Below are positions 52,519 to 61,415 of a stretch of DNA of 64,000 nt, in pieces. Every line of letters starts with the position of its first letter. Position 1 is the first letter of the stretch. The position numbers and the translations under genes were made by a program. The notes under the pieces are model-generated. The model was not told the origin of the DNA, did no database searches, and saw nothing but the letters and a program-made list of their open reading frames with translations. Source of the stretch: Rhodococcoides corynebacterioides (GTDB lineage: Bacteria > Actinomycetota > Actinomycetes > Mycobacteriales > Mycobacteriaceae); assembly GCF_019834675.1 (NCBI RefSeq), contig NZ_JABUBU010000011.1, forward strand, positions 1 through 64,000. Direction: 5' to 3'.

Positions 52519-54056
52519 CCACGTCGATCGAGCCGTCGGCGCGAGAGTTGCCCGCGCACAGCGACATTCTCGTGGTGGGGTCCGGCTTCGCCGGCATGGG
52601 CGTCGTCGCGCGTGTCCTGCGTCAGGACCCGACCGCGGACATCACCGTGATCGAGCGAGCCCACGACGTCGGGGGCACCTGGCGGGACAACACCTACCCG
52701 GGCGTCGCCTGCGACGTGCCCACCTCGCTCTACTCGTTCTCCTTCGCCCCGTACGCGGACTGGAAGCACACCTTCGCGAGGGGGCCGGAGATCCACGAGT
52801 ACCTGCGCGGCGTGGCCGACCGACACGGCATCCGCGAGCGGCTGATCACCGGGTGCGCACTGCTCGACGCCCGCTGGGACGAGGACCGATGCCGGTGGCA
52901 CGTCACCACCGAGAAGGGCGAATGCACGGCGCGCGTCCTCGTCGCCGCGACCGGCACGCTGTCGACGCCCAAACTGCCCGCCGTGCCCGGTCTCGACACG
53001 TTCCAGGGGCAGGCGTTCCATTCCGCCACCTGGGATCACGACGTGGACCTGGCCGGCAAGCGCGTCGCCGTCGTCGGGACGGGCGCGTCGGCCATCCAGT
53101 TCGTCCCGGAGATCGCGCCGATCGCGCAGCACACCGTCGTGTTCCAGCGCACCCCGGCGTGGGTGGTCCCGCGCGCGGACCGCACCCGCGGGCCGCTGGA
53201 GCGGGCGCTGTACCGCCGCGCACCGTGGACGCTCAAGGCGCAGCGCGGCGCGATCTACGCCTACCGCGAGATGTACGTGGAGATGATGGCGCGGCGGCCG
53301 AAGTTGCTCGGCGCGGCACACCTGGTGGCCACGGCGTTCCTGCACCGCAAGGTGCGGGACCGGACGCTGCGCGAGCGCGTCGTGCCGTCGTACCGCATCG
53401 GGTGCAAGCGCATGCTGCTCTCCAACGACTGGTACGACACCCTGCAGCGTCCCGACGTCGACTTGGTCGACTCCGGGTTGACGGCGGTGACGCCCACGGG
53501 CGTCGTCGACCGGGACGGGCGCGAGCGCGAGGTCGACGTCATCGTCTTCGGGACCGGGTTCACGCCGACGGAACCCCCTGTGGCGCACCTGATCCGGGAC
53601 GGCGAGGGCGTCACGCTCGCCGAGCGGTGGCAAGGCAGCCCGCGGGCGTACCGCGGCACCACCATCGCCGGGTTCCCCAACCTGTTCATGATGTACGGGC
53701 CCAACACGAACCTCGGGCACAGCTCCATCGTCTACATGCTCGAATCCCAGTCCGCCTACCTCGAATCGGCGCTGCGGGAGATGTCCGACGCCGGCATCGA
53801 GGCGGTGGACGTGCGGCCCGACGCCCTGGAGTCCTGGAACGCCGACCTCGACCGCGATCTCGCCGGGACGGTGTGGAACACGGGCGGGTGCTCGAGCTGG
53901 TATCTCGATGCCAGCGGCCGCAATTCGGCGATGTGGCCCACGTTCACGTGGCTCTTCCGCCGGGCCACCAAGAAGTTCGATCGGGAGAACTACCGCGCGC
54001 TGCGTCCGGTGACCGCGACGCGGACCGACCCCGCGACCGAGAAGGTGAACGCATGA
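52515..54056 (+). CDS. Flavin-containing monooxygenase (Baeyer-Villiger/FMO type)
   Basis: A 513-residue class B flavoprotein monooxygenase. GSGFAGMGVVARV (about residue 23) binds FAD, and VAVVGTGASAIQFVPEI (about 190) binds NADPH. Between them the fingerprint reads close to F-x-G-x-x-x-H-S-x-x-W (FQGQAFHSATWDH), the FMO/BVMO signature, here with Q-A-F in the position of x-x-x. The N-terminal AHDVGGTWRDNTYPGVACD fits BVMO-like enzymes. It overlaps both neighbours by 4 bases in the TetR operon. The substrate could be a ketone or a steroid, given the adjacent ChoD-like gene, but this is unproven. Confidence 0.88.
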   Translation: MTTSIEPSARELPAHSDILVVGSGFAGMGVVARVLRQDPTADITVIERAHDVGGTWRDNTYPGVACDVPTSLYSFSFAPYADWKHTFARGPEIHEYLRGVADRHGIRERLITGCALLDARWDEDRCRWHVTTEKGECTARVLVAATGTLSTPKLPAVPGLDTFQGQAFHSATWDHDVDLAGKRVAVVGTGASAIQFVPEIAPIAQHTVVFQRTPAWVVPRADRTRGPLERALYRRAPWTLKAQRGAIYAYREMYVEMMARRPKLLGAAHLVATAFLHRKVRDRTLRERVVPSYRIGCKRMLLSNDWYDTLQRPDVDLVDSGLTAVTPTGVVDRDGREREVDVIVFGTGFTPTEPPVAHLIRDGEGVTLAERWQGSPRAYRGTTIAGFPNLFMMYGPNTNLGHSSIVYMLESQSAYLESALREMSDAGIEAVDVRPDALESWNADLDRDLAGTVWNTGGCSSWYLDASGRNSAMWPTFTWLFRRATKKFDRENYRALRPVTATRTDPATEKVNA

Positions 54057-55759
54057 AGGACACGTACGACGTCATCGTGATCGGCTCGGGCTTCGGCGGC
54101 AGTGTCGCCGCCCTGCGCGCCACGGAGAAGGGCTACCGGGTGGGCGTGCTGGAATCCGGCCGTCGCTTCGAGGACCACGAACTGCCCAAGACCAGCTGGC
54201 GGCTGCGAAAGTACCTGTGGGCGCCGCTGATCGGGTGCTACGGACTCCAGCGCATCCACCTGCTGCCGAACGTCCTCGTCATGGCCGGCGCCGGCGTCGG
54301 TGGCGGGTCGCTGAACTACGCCAACACCCTCTACCAGCCGCCGACTCCGTTCTTCCGCGATCCGCAGTGGGGTGACATCACCGACTGGGAGAAGGAGATG
54401 GCGCCGTACTACGACCAGGCCAAGCGCATGCTCGGCGTCGAGGACAACCCGACCATCACCCCCGCCGACAAGATCATGCGCGACATCGCCGAGGAGATGG
54501 GCGTCGGCGACACCTTCGGCACCACGCCCGTCGGCGTGTTCTTCGGTGCGCCGGGGCAGAAGGGCAAGGACGTCCCCGATCCGTACTTCGGGGGCGTCGG
54601 ACCCACGCGCACCGGCTGCACCGAATGCGGCTCGTGCATGACCGGCTGCCGGGTGGGCGCGAAGAACACGCTGGTCAAGAACTACCTTCACCTCGCCGAA
54701 CGAGCCGGTGCCACCGTACATCCGCTCACCACGGTGACCTCGGTGCGTCCCCGGTCCGGCGGTGGCTACGAGGTCCGCGTGCGCCGTACCGGCGCGAAGC
54801 TGCGCCGTGCCGAGACGGTGATGACGGCGTCGCAGGTGGTGTTCGCGGCCGGCACCTACGGGACGCAGAAGCTGATGCTCGCCATGAAGGAGAGCGGGGA
54901 GCTGCCGCGCCTGTCGGACAAACTCGGCTCGGTGGTGCGCACCAACTCCGAGGCGGTCCTCGCGGCCACCGCCCGCGATCGCCAGATCGACTTCACCGAG
55001 GGTGTGGCCATCACGTCGTCGTTCCACCCGAATGACCACACGCACATCGAGCCGGTGCGATACGGCAAGGGCAGCAACGCGATCGGGCTGCTGCAGACCG
55101 TGCTCAGCGACGGCGGTGGGCGACTGCCCCGGCCGCTGAAGACGCTGGGCGTCGCCGTGCGGCACCCGGCTGCCACGCTGCGGAGCCTGTCGGTGCGGAA
55201 CTGGTCGGAGCGCACGGTCATCGCGCTGGTCATGCAGACCGACGACAACTCCCTGGAGCTCGGGTCGAAGAAGGGGCGATTCGGTCGACGGCTGACGTCC
55301 CGTCCCGGTGGGGGAACGCCGCCGCCGAAATGGATTCCGGAAGGGCACGTCGCGATTCGCAAGGCCGCCGACAAGATCGGCGGCGATCCCGGCGGATCGT
55401 TCGCGGACGTCTTCGACATTCCGATGACGGCGCATTTCCTCGGGGGTTGCGTCATCGGGGCCACGCCGGAGCGCGGCGTCATCGACCCGTACCACCGGGT
55501 CTACGGGTACGAGGGACTCCACGTGGTCGACGGGTCCGCCGTCAGCGCCAACCTCGGGGTGAACCCGTCGCTCACCATCACCGCCCAGGCCGAGCGGGCC
55601 CTGGCGCTCTGGCCCAACAAGGGCGAGGAGGACCGTCGTCCGCCGATGCAGGGCGAGTACGTGGCGCTGCCACCGCAGAGCCCGGCCGCACCGGTGGTGC
55701 CGGTGCACGCACCGGGCGCTCTCCGGCTGCCGTTGACGGTGGTCGGCCAGGATCGCTGA
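54053..55759 (+). CDS. choD: ChoD-like GMC-type oxidoreductase (putative cholesterol oxidase)
   Basis: A 568-residue FAD-dependent oxidoreductase very similar in layout to M. tuberculosis ChoD (Rv3409c). GSGFGGSVAALRATEKGY binds FAD, and TECGSCMTGCRVGAKNTLV is a four-Cys motif characteristic of this actinobacterial group. The C-terminal VVDGSAVSANLGVNPSLTI closes the flavin domain. No signal peptide is present. Cholesterol-oxidase activity of this branch is disputed, since mycobacterial ChoD is not required for cholesterol degradation, so the substrate should be considered open. It follows the FMO gene with a 4-base overlap and ends at a strong hairpin. Confidence 0.85.
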   Translation: MKDTYDVIVIGSGFGGSVAALRATEKGYRVGVLESGRRFEDHELPKTSWRLRKYLWAPLIGCYGLQRIHLLPNVLVMAGAGVGGGSLNYANTLYQPPTPFFRDPQWGDITDWEKEMAPYYDQAKRMLGVEDNPTITPADKIMRDIAEEMGVGDTFGTTPVGVFFGAPGQKGKDVPDPYFGGVGPTRTGCTECGSCMTGCRVGAKNTLVKNYLHLAERAGATVHPLTTVTSVRPRSGGGYEVRVRRTGAKLRRAETVMTASQVVFAAGTYGTQKLMLAMKESGELPRLSDKLGSVVRTNSEAVLAATARDRQIDFTEGVAITSSFHPNDHTHIEPVRYGKGSNAIGLLQTVLSDGGGRLPRPLKTLGVAVRHPAATLRSLSVRNWSERTVIALVMQTDDNSLELGSKKGRFGRRLTSRPGGGTPPPKWIPEGHVAIRKAADKIGGDPGGSFADVFDIPMTAHFLGGCVIGATPERGVIDPYHRVYGYEGLHVVDGSAVSANLGVNPSLTITAQAERALALWPNKGEEDRRPPMQGEYVALPPQSPAAPVVPVHAPGALRLPLTVVGQDR

Positions 55760-55765
55760 CCCTGC

Positions 55766-55802
55766 CCGGGCCAGGACCGGCTCTGGACCGGTCCCGGCCC
55801 GG
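55766..55802 (+). terminator. Terminator after choD
   Basis: CCGGGCCAGGACCGG and CCGGTCCCGGCCCGG form a 15-bp stem with one mismatch and a 7-base loop, starting 6 bases after the choD stop. Confidence 0.75.
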
Positions 55803-55911
55803 TCCGGACGACGTTCGGACCGGGTCACGGTTGCGTGTGCGGGGGAGCGGGTAGCCGTTCCTGTGACGCGGCTGCCCCCGCGTCCCCCGATCAGCAGGAG
55901 GCAGTGGATCC

Positions 55912-57435
55912 ATGACGACGCCCAAGCCCACCACCAACAACGCGGGCGTGCCCGTACCGAGTGACGAGCACTCTCTGACCGCCGGTGCGCAGGGGCCGAT
56001 TCTCCTGCACGATCACTACCTCATCGAGAAGATGGCGCAGTTCAACCGCGAGCGGGTGCCGGAGCGCGTGGTGCACGCCAAGGGTTCGGGTGCGTTCGGC
56101 ACGTTCGAGGTCACCGGGGACATCTCGCAGTACACGCGCGCGGCCGTGTTCCAGCCCGGCGCCACCACCGAGGTCCTGGCGCGGTTCTCCACCGTCGCCG
56201 GCGAGCAGGGCAGCCCCGACACGTGGCGTGATCCGCGCGGTTTCGCGCTGAAGTTCTACACGACCGAGGGCAACTGGGACATGGTCGGCAACAACACGCC
56301 GGTCTTCTTCGTCCGCGATCCGCTCAAGTTCCAGGACTTCATCCGCAGTCAGAAGCGCATGCCGGATTCCGGTCTGCGTGACAACAACATGCAGTGGGAC
56401 TTCTGGACGCTGTCGCCCGAGTCGGCGCACCAGGTGACGTGGCTGATGGGCGACCGCGGAATCCCGAAGTCGTTCCGCCACATGGACGGATTCGGCTCGC
56501 ACACCTACCAGTTCATCGCGGCCGACGGCACCAAGTCGTGGGTGAAGTTCCACTTCAAGACCGACCAGGGCATCGAGTACCTGACGCAGGACAAGGCCGA
56601 CGAGCTCGCCGGCACGTCCCCCGATCACCACCGCCAGGACCTGTTCGGCGCCATCCGCAACGGTGATTTCCCGAGCTGGACCGTGAAGGTGCAGATCATG
56701 CCGTACGACGACGCGGAAGGGTATCGGTTCAATCCGTTCGACCTGACCAAGGTCTGGTCGCAGAAGGACTACCCGTTGATCGAGGTGGGCCGGATGACGT
56801 TGAACCGGAACCCGGAGAACTTCCACGCGCAGATCGAGCAGAGCTCGTTCGAGCCGTCCAACCTGGTGCCCGGTATCGGCGCGAGCCCCGACAAGATGCT
56901 GCTCGGCCGCATCTTCAGCTACGCCGACGCCCACCGCTACCGGATCGGTACCAACTATGCGCAGCTGCCGGTCAACCGCGCCAAGGCGGAGATCAACTCC
57001 TACTCGAAGGAGGGCGCGATGAACATCCACTACAACTCGGCGGACACGCCGGTGTACGCGCCCAACTCCTACGGCGGCCCTGCTGCGGACAGCAACCGCT
57101 ACGGCGACGACGGCGCCTGGGACTTCGAGCCGCGGTTCGTCCGCACCGGCTACGTCCAGCACCCCGAGGACGGCGACTTCGTCCAGGCCGGGCAGTTGGT
57201 GCGGGAGGTCATGGACGACGACGCCCGTGATCGACTGGTCGACAACATCGTCGGTCACGCCCTCAACGGGGTGACCGAGCCGGTGTTGCTGCGCGTGTTC
57301 GAGTACTGGCGGAACGTCGACCCCGAGATCGGCAAGAAGGTCGAGGAGGGTGTGCGCGCCGGGCAGGGCGAGACCGCACCCACCACCGGCGCCGGCGCCG
57401 TCGACGACCCCGCCGACGAGGCCGCTCGCGTCTGA
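55912..57435 (+). CDS. katA: Monofunctional heme catalase
   Basis: A 507-residue clade-3-size catalase that removes hydrogen peroxide. The catalytic His55 lies in [13 protein letters not shown], Asn128 in [12 protein letters not shown], and the heme-ligand Tyr is in [14 protein letters not shown]. The NADPH-binding region is present and the tail ([18 protein letters not shown]) is polar. The ATG is preceded by AGCAGGAGG. It stands alone between two terminators and is probably regulated by oxidative stress; no OxyR or FurA gene is adjacent. Confidence 0.97.
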   Translation: MTTPKPTTNNAGVPVPSDEHSLTAGAQGPILLHDHYLIEKMAQFNRERVPERVVHAKGSGAFGTFEVTGDISQYTRAAVFQPGATTEVLARFSTVAGEQGSPDTWRDPRGFALKFYTTEGNWDMVGNNTPVFFVRDPLKFQDFIRSQKRMPDSGLRDNNMQWDFWTLSPESAHQVTWLMGDRGIPKSFRHMDGFGSHTYQFIAADGTKSWVKFHFKTDQGIEYLTQDKADELAGTSPDHHRQDLFGAIRNGDFPSWTVKVQIMPYDDAEGYRFNPFDLTKVWSQKDYPLIEVGRMTLNRNPENFHAQIEQSSFEPSNLVPGIGASPDKMLLGRIFSYADAHRYRIGTNYAQLPVNRAKAEINSYSKEGAMNIHYNSADTPVYAPNSYGGPAADSNRYGDDGAWDFEPRFVRTGYVQHPEDGDFVQAGQLVREVMDDDARDRLVDNIVGHALNGVTEPVLLRVFEYWRNVDPEIGKKVEEGVRAGQGETAPTTGAGAVDDPADEAARV

Positions 57436-57447
57436 TCGATCGCTGTC

Positions 57448-57481
57448 CGGTCCCCACCCTGCGTCGCTGGGGTGGGGACCG
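57448..57481 (+). terminator. Catalase terminator
   Basis: CGGTCCCCACCC pairs with GGGTGGGGACCG (12 bp) around a 10-base loop, followed by TTCTGG, 13 bases after the katA stop. Confidence 0.85.
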
Positions 57482-57487
57482 TTCTGG

Positions 57488-57503
57488 CGTGACGTAAATC
57501 ACG
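57488..57503. promoter_or_regulatory. CRP/GlxR-like site CGTGA-N6-TCACG
   Basis: A perfect palindrome with GTGA-N6-TCAC spacing matches the core of the actinobacterial CRP/GlxR consensus (TGTGA-N6-TCACA) apart from the outer base. It lies between the catalase terminator and the surface-protein operon, 264 bases before the first start codon. Confidence 0.45.
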
Positions 57504-57766
57504 TTTGAGTCGGGAGTGTTGCAAACCCTGTCGGAACCGCTGTTTCACCGATGGTGACGGCGGCAGAACTTGCCCGGTCTCGGCGTGTATCGAATTGTTG
57601 CGGCTTTACGGAGTCGTAAGCCCGTTTCGGTTGGTGCTACCCGGGGTCTCACTGGATGGTTACCGGGAATAAAGAGAACGTTCGGAACGTAAAGACGGCA
57701 ATTTGGCTCTACAGTCTGCTCGCAGCCATTGCTGGAATGGCTCTGCGAACGGAACAGGGGCCCGTC
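57504..57766 (+). promoter_or_regulatory. Long AT-richer upstream region of the surface operon
   Basis: With the terminator and CRP-like site, this is a 331-base gap without a convincing gene. It is lower in GC than its surroundings. It contains the inverted repeat ACGTTC-G-GAACGT (57678-57690). A frame starting at 57656 runs into the first surface gene, but its first 37 codons have no signal-peptide or family character and are probably untranslated leader. The promoter was not located with confidence. Confidence 0.45.
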
Positions 57767-58432
57767 ATGACGACCGATCTTTCACACGAATCGGAGCGCG
57801 ACGACCGCTCCGTCCGTCGCCGCAAGGTCCGCGCACTGCTCGCTGGCGGGTTGGTCCTCGGCGTGGGTGCGGCCGTCACGCTCGCGGCGTGGACGGACAA
57901 CGTCTTCGGGCAAGCGGAGTTCAGTGCGGCGAACTGGAACGTGCAGGGCAACTTCGACGGAACGACCTGGGGCGAGTACGACCAGACACCGGGGAACGCG
58001 GCGGGGTCGTTCTCCTTCTCGACCGGATTCAACGCCATGGGTCCCGGTGACACGGTCTATGCACCGGTGTCGCTGCGGGTGGGCAAGGGCACCACGGCAG
58101 GGGGTGCGTACGACGCCACCGTCAAGTTGAACGGGGCGACTCCGAGCACCGGTGCGCTGTTCCCCCATCTCACCTACACCGTCGTCCCCGGCGTCACACG
58201 GGCGGACTGCCTCGCGAAGTCCCTCGCCGGCGGAACGGCGCCCATCGTGGCCGCAGGCAGCGCGCTGGGTGTATCGAGCGCCGACAGTGCCCTCACCCTG
58301 CTGAAAGCGGGTACCGAGGTGCCGCTGTGCTTCGCGGTCACCATGTCCCCGACGGTCGCGGCCAGTACGGTCGCGGGTACGACCACGGGTGTTGTCACCT
58401 GGAGGTTCGACGCGACCGCCGTCTTGCCCTGA
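57767..58432 (+). CDS. SipW-class secreted protein (TasA/CalY-like), first
   Basis: A 221-residue exported protein. The N-terminus has the SipW-dependent signal pattern: basic RSVRRRKVRA, hydrophobic LLAGGLVLGVGAAVTLA, then AAWTDNVFGQAEFSAANW, where the T-x-A-x-W/F-T-D motif marks this class. The mature part is beta-rich, without helices, and contains two Cys. The dedicated signal peptidase gene lies in the same operon. Bacillus TasA, which has the same signal class, forms biofilm fibres; a structural role here is an inference. ATG 57767 is chosen over the longer frame from 57656 because the signal peptide then begins normally and a purine-rich AACAGGGG lies upstream. Confidence 0.8.
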   Translation: MTTDLSHESERDDRSVRRRKVRALLAGGLVLGVGAAVTLAAWTDNVFGQAEFSAANWNVQGNFDGTTWGEYDQTPGNAAGSFSFSTGFNAMGPGDTVYAPVSLRVGKGTTAGGAYDATVKLNGATPSTGALFPHLTYTVVPGVTRADCLAKSLAGGTAPIVAAGSALGVSSADSALTLLKAGTEVPLCFAVTMSPTVAASTVAGTTTGVVTWRFDATAVLP

Positions 58433-58440
58433 GTCGGCCG

Positions 58441-59088
58441 ATGGCGCAACACTCCGCTCCGACGCCGCCGTCACGGCGGCGTCGTCGGGCATCGGCCGTG
58501 GCCGCGTCGGGCGTGCTGCTCGGCGTGGCCGCGGTCGGACTCACCACCACCAACGTCGTGGCGACGTTGCGGGATCCGGTGTTCGGCGGGACGACCTTCA
58601 CGGCGGCGAACAACGGGTTCGAGATCTCGGGCGACGGGTCGACCTGGAGGTCCGGAACGTCGGCGTCCGACGCCGTCACGATGACCGCGACGCCGGCCGC
58701 GGCCATGCTGCCAGGCACCACCGTGTACACCGCAGTCTCGCTCCGGACGAAAACCGGATCATCCGCGATCAACGTCGCGACGAAGGCGACGACCACCGCG
58801 ACGGGACTCCCGAATCGACTGCTGTACGCCGTCGTGCGGTCGAACACGTGCACGTCGTCTGCATTCACCGACCCGGGAAGTTTTCTGGTGGGTGGAGTGA
58901 CGACGGACGTGCCAATCTCCACGGCACCGACGGACTTCCCCCTGCAGGCCGCGACCGCGACCGCGCCCGGACCGACGGCGTCCCTCTGCTTCCGACTGCG
59001 CCTCCCGGACACCATCCAGGTCTGGACCGACTCGTCGGTACCCGGTAGCGGACCGCCCGTATGGAACTTCGAGGGGAAGAAGCCATGA
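58441..59088 (+). CDS. SipW-class secreted protein, second
   Basis: A 215-residue exported protein in the same operon, 8 bases after the first. The signal peptide reads SRRRRRASAVAAS, hydrophobic GVLLGVAAVGLTTTNVVA, then TLRDPVFGGTTFTAANNGF, an aberrant form of the same class in which the T-D motif is replaced by R-D-P. The mature part is Ser/Thr-rich and beta-rich with two Cys (NTCTSS and SLCFRL), weakly alike the first gene in layout (phi-W/F, VYTAVSLR compare VYAPVSLR). The stop overlaps the signal-peptidase start by 4 bases. It may be a partner subunit of the same fibre. Confidence 0.75.
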   Translation: MAQHSAPTPPSRRRRRASAVAASGVLLGVAAVGLTTTNVVATLRDPVFGGTTFTAANNGFEISGDGSTWRSGTSASDAVTMTATPAAAMLPGTTVYTAVSLRTKTGSSAINVATKATTTATGLPNRLLYAVVRSNTCTSSAFTDPGSFLVGGVTTDVPISTAPTDFPLQAATATAPGPTASLCFRLRLPDTIQVWTDSSVPGSGPPVWNFEGKKP

Positions 59089-59633
59089 GCACCACCGATC
59101 CGGCCGTCACGCCGCGCCATGCTGCCCCGTCGACCCGCCGCAGCGTGGCCGGGCGGCTGGGCGACGCCGTACTCACGGTCCTCGCCGCAGGCGGCGTCGT
59201 CTGCATCGTCGCGGTGCTCGCGTCGTTCCTCTTCGGGGTTTCGCTGATCATGTTCAAGACCGGATCGATGGCCCCCACCATCCCCACGGGATCGCTGGCC
59301 GTCGTGCGTGAGGTGCCGGCGTCGGACGTCGGGCCCGGCGATGTGGTCACGGTCAATCGGCCCGGCGATCTGCCTGTGACGCACCGGGTCGTGCGAACCT
59401 CGCCCGGACCGTCGGGAACCACCCTGCTCGAGCTGAAAGGCGACGCCAACAACTACGAGGACCCGGCCGGTTACACGGTGACCGAGGTCCGGAAGGTGCT
59501 GTGGTCCGTTCCCGGATTGGCTCGCGCCGTCGTGTGGCTGTCGAATCCCGTTGTGCTGGGCCTCATCACGGTCGGTATGACCGCACTGGTGGTGACGGTG
59601 TTCTGGCCCCGCGAGCCCCGGCGGTCGACGTGA
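59085..59633 (+). CDS. sipW: Signal peptidase I, SipW (ER-type Ser/His)
   Basis: A 182-residue membrane signal peptidase of the archaeal/ER-type subfamily. Two transmembrane helices (about residues 26-56 and 155-175) enclose the catalytic domain. The nucleophile is Ser61 in FKTGSMAPTIPTGSLAVV, and the second catalytic residue is His100 in LPVTHRVVR instead of the Lys of ordinary SipS. This is the type that processes TasA/YqxM-like precursors in Bacillus. It overlaps its neighbours on both sides by 4 bases and lies within the group of its likely substrates. Confidence 0.88.
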   Translation: MSTTDPAVTPRHAAPSTRRSVAGRLGDAVLTVLAAGGVVCIVAVLASFLFGVSLIMFKTGSMAPTIPTGSLAVVREVPASDVGPGDVVTVNRPGDLPVTHRVVRTSPGPSGTTLLELKGDANNYEDPAGYTVTEVRKVLWSVPGLARAVVWLSNPVVLGLITVGMTALVVTVFWPREPRRST

Positions 59634-61069
59634 GGGGTCGACTGCGTGTGGCGGTCGCGCTGGTCGGTGCGGTCAGCGTCATGCTGTCCGGAGTTCTGCG
59701 TGCCGACCTCACCGAGGCCAACGGGTACGGGTCGGAATTCGCCAAAGCCGGAGTGACCGCCGGGTACTGGCCGACAAAGGGGAGTGCCGCCGCGCAGGCG
59801 GGGACGGTGACGTCGGCGTCGGGGTTGAGCATCCTCGCGGGCGGCACGCCACCTCCGTGGCCAGGTCCGACGACATCGATCACACAGGCGGCTCCCGGAC
59901 GCTCCGAGGCGACATCCGCAGGGCCATATTCGAGTGGTTCGGTACTGGGCACCGCGCTTCGGCTGCGGTCGAGTGGCGCGTCGGGCGGGGCTGTCTCCGG
60001 TTCGGTCTGCAGTTCGTACACCTTCGGTCCCGCGCCGCGAGCGACTCCGTGCACAGCAGATCGGCCGGTGTCGGCCACGTCATCTCTGACGTCGTACTTG
60101 TTAAGGGCGGACATTCTGTCGGTCGGTGTGGCGGTCGGCACCGACGTCATCGAGCTTGTGTCTCCCATTCATACGTCGGCGTTCTGCAATCTGGACACCG
60201 GGTTGAACACTTACTCTGCGACGGATCCTGTGGCCGGCACCCCGATCAGCGGTTTCGGGCAAATACGGATCGGTGGTCAGGCCGTGAACATTCCTGCGCC
60301 CGGGTCCACACAGCCCGTATCGAGGAACGGCGTCACGGCAACTGTTCGCAGTACCAAGAGCACGACCGGGGCAGCGCGCTCTCGCCTCACTGTGGACGGA
60401 TCGGTGACCCTGCTGGGCCTCGTGACCGCGTCGTTCGACGTTGTACTCGCCGAATCGACCTGTACCGCAGGGGCCACGAGTCCCACCTCGAGTGCCTCGT
60501 CCACAGTCGGCGCGCGAGCTGTGAATGCAGAGCAAACGTCCGCCGACACGACTAGTCCCGCTGTGGCTACGACCACGGCTACGGCAACAACCGGGGCGAG
60601 CGCAACGACGTCCCCCGCGCCGGCCACGACCACGACCTCGGGCCCGTCGACCACGACCACGGTCGACGGGTCGGCGACGACCAGCGCCGGGACGACCACG
60701 ACAACTACGACGAGTGCTGCGCCGAGCACGACGAGTGCTGTGCCGACTACGACCAGTGCTGCGCCGACCACGACGACGACCTCAACCAGTGCTGCGCCGG
60801 CCACGACGACGACCACTCCCACCACGACGACCGCGCCCGCGACGACCTTTACGGGTTCGGCGGAGGACGCAGTGATCCGGCTGACCACCGCAGACGGAGT
60901 GGTGTGCGCCGCGGTCGACGGGGGAGGACTGAGCTGCGACGACGGCACCACGATCTCGGCTGATGCGGTGACTCCGAGTGCGGTCGCTGCCGCGACGGTG
61001 CAGGGAGTGTGGACACCCAGCACGACCGACGGCACGCCGGTCAGGGTGGTGTCGGCGGTCCGCGGCTGA
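59630..61069 (+). CDS. Large Thr-rich secreted surface protein of the SipW operon
   Basis: A 479-residue exported protein. The N-terminus RGRLRVAVALVGAVSVMLSG is a signal peptide or anchor, followed by a beta-rich region (about 50-300) with paired Cys (GSVCSSYTFGPAPRATPC), a Thr/Ala/Pro stalk (about 310-420; stretches of TTTTT and SAAPTTT) and a small C-terminal Cys-containing domain (VCAAVDGGGLSCDD). The stalk is a low-complexity spacer typical of cell-surface proteins. No LPXTG motif or C-terminal membrane helix is visible. Codons in the middle (about 59850-60560) are less GC-rich than in the neighbours. It is translationally coupled to sipW and probably the operon's largest product. Confidence 0.75.
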   Translation: MRGRLRVAVALVGAVSVMLSGVLRADLTEANGYGSEFAKAGVTAGYWPTKGSAAAQAGTVTSASGLSILAGGTPPPWPGPTTSITQAAPGRSEATSAGPYSSGSVLGTALRLRSSGASGGAVSGSVCSSYTFGPAPRATPCTADRPVSATSSLTSYLLRADILSVGVAVGTDVIELVSPIHTSAFCNLDTGLNTYSATDPVAGTPISGFGQIRIGGQAVNIPAPGSTQPVSRNGVTATVRSTKSTTGAARSRLTVDGSVTLLGLVTASFDVVLAESTCTAGATSPTSSASSTVGARAVNAEQTSADTTSPAVATTTATATTGASATTSPAPATTTTSGPSTTTTVDGSATTSAGTTTTTTTSAAPSTTSAVPTTTSAAPTTTTTSTSAAPATTTTTPTTTTAPATTFTGSAEDAVIRLTTADGVVCAAVDGGGLSCDDGTTISADAVTPSAVAAATVQGVWTPSTTDGTPVRVVSAVRG

Positions 61070-61340
61070 CATTGCTCCGGCTTCCGCAGCTTGCTCCTGT
61101 TGTAGCCGGAGCAGGTTGCGGGAAGGGGAGCAGGTTCGCAGTGACGGTCGTACCTGCGCGGGTTTCCGCCAAGCGCGCGGATTGCAACCGGTGAGGTTGG
61201 CTGCAACCTGCGCAGGTGTGGCTGCACCTCGGATGAAGCGCCAACCGGGGCGGTGTCGGCGGTCCGCGGCTGCACCTGCTCAGGTTCCCGCCACCTGCGC
61301 GGGTTGCAACCGGTGAGGGTGGCGGCAACCTGCGCAGGTG
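61048..61340. repeat. Dispersed palindromic repeats, copies at 61152 and 61274
   Basis: Two 67-base copies of the same family as at 16.3 and 17.6 kb lie at 61152-61218 and 61274-61340, with ends ACCTGCGCGGGTT/AACCTGCGCAGGT and central GGTTGCAACCGGTGAGG (ATTGCAACCGG in the first copy). A degenerate copy occupies about 61070-61138. A 21-base direct repeat (61048-61068 and 61252-61272) includes the 3' end of the preceding gene and immediately precedes two of the repeat copies. The 346-base gap between genes contains little else. Confidence 0.88.
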
Positions 61341-61415
61341 CACTCGCCCCCACTGAAACCCCGGGCCGAAACCCCCGACCGTTTGTGGAAATGGACCGCC
61401 GGGTAGCCGACCGGG

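Noticed and set aside
60560..60860. Simple-sequence repeat or integration scar in the 3' part of the surface gene
   Set aside because: The repeats are in frame and encode the Thr/Ala/Pro stalk, so they are part of the protein.
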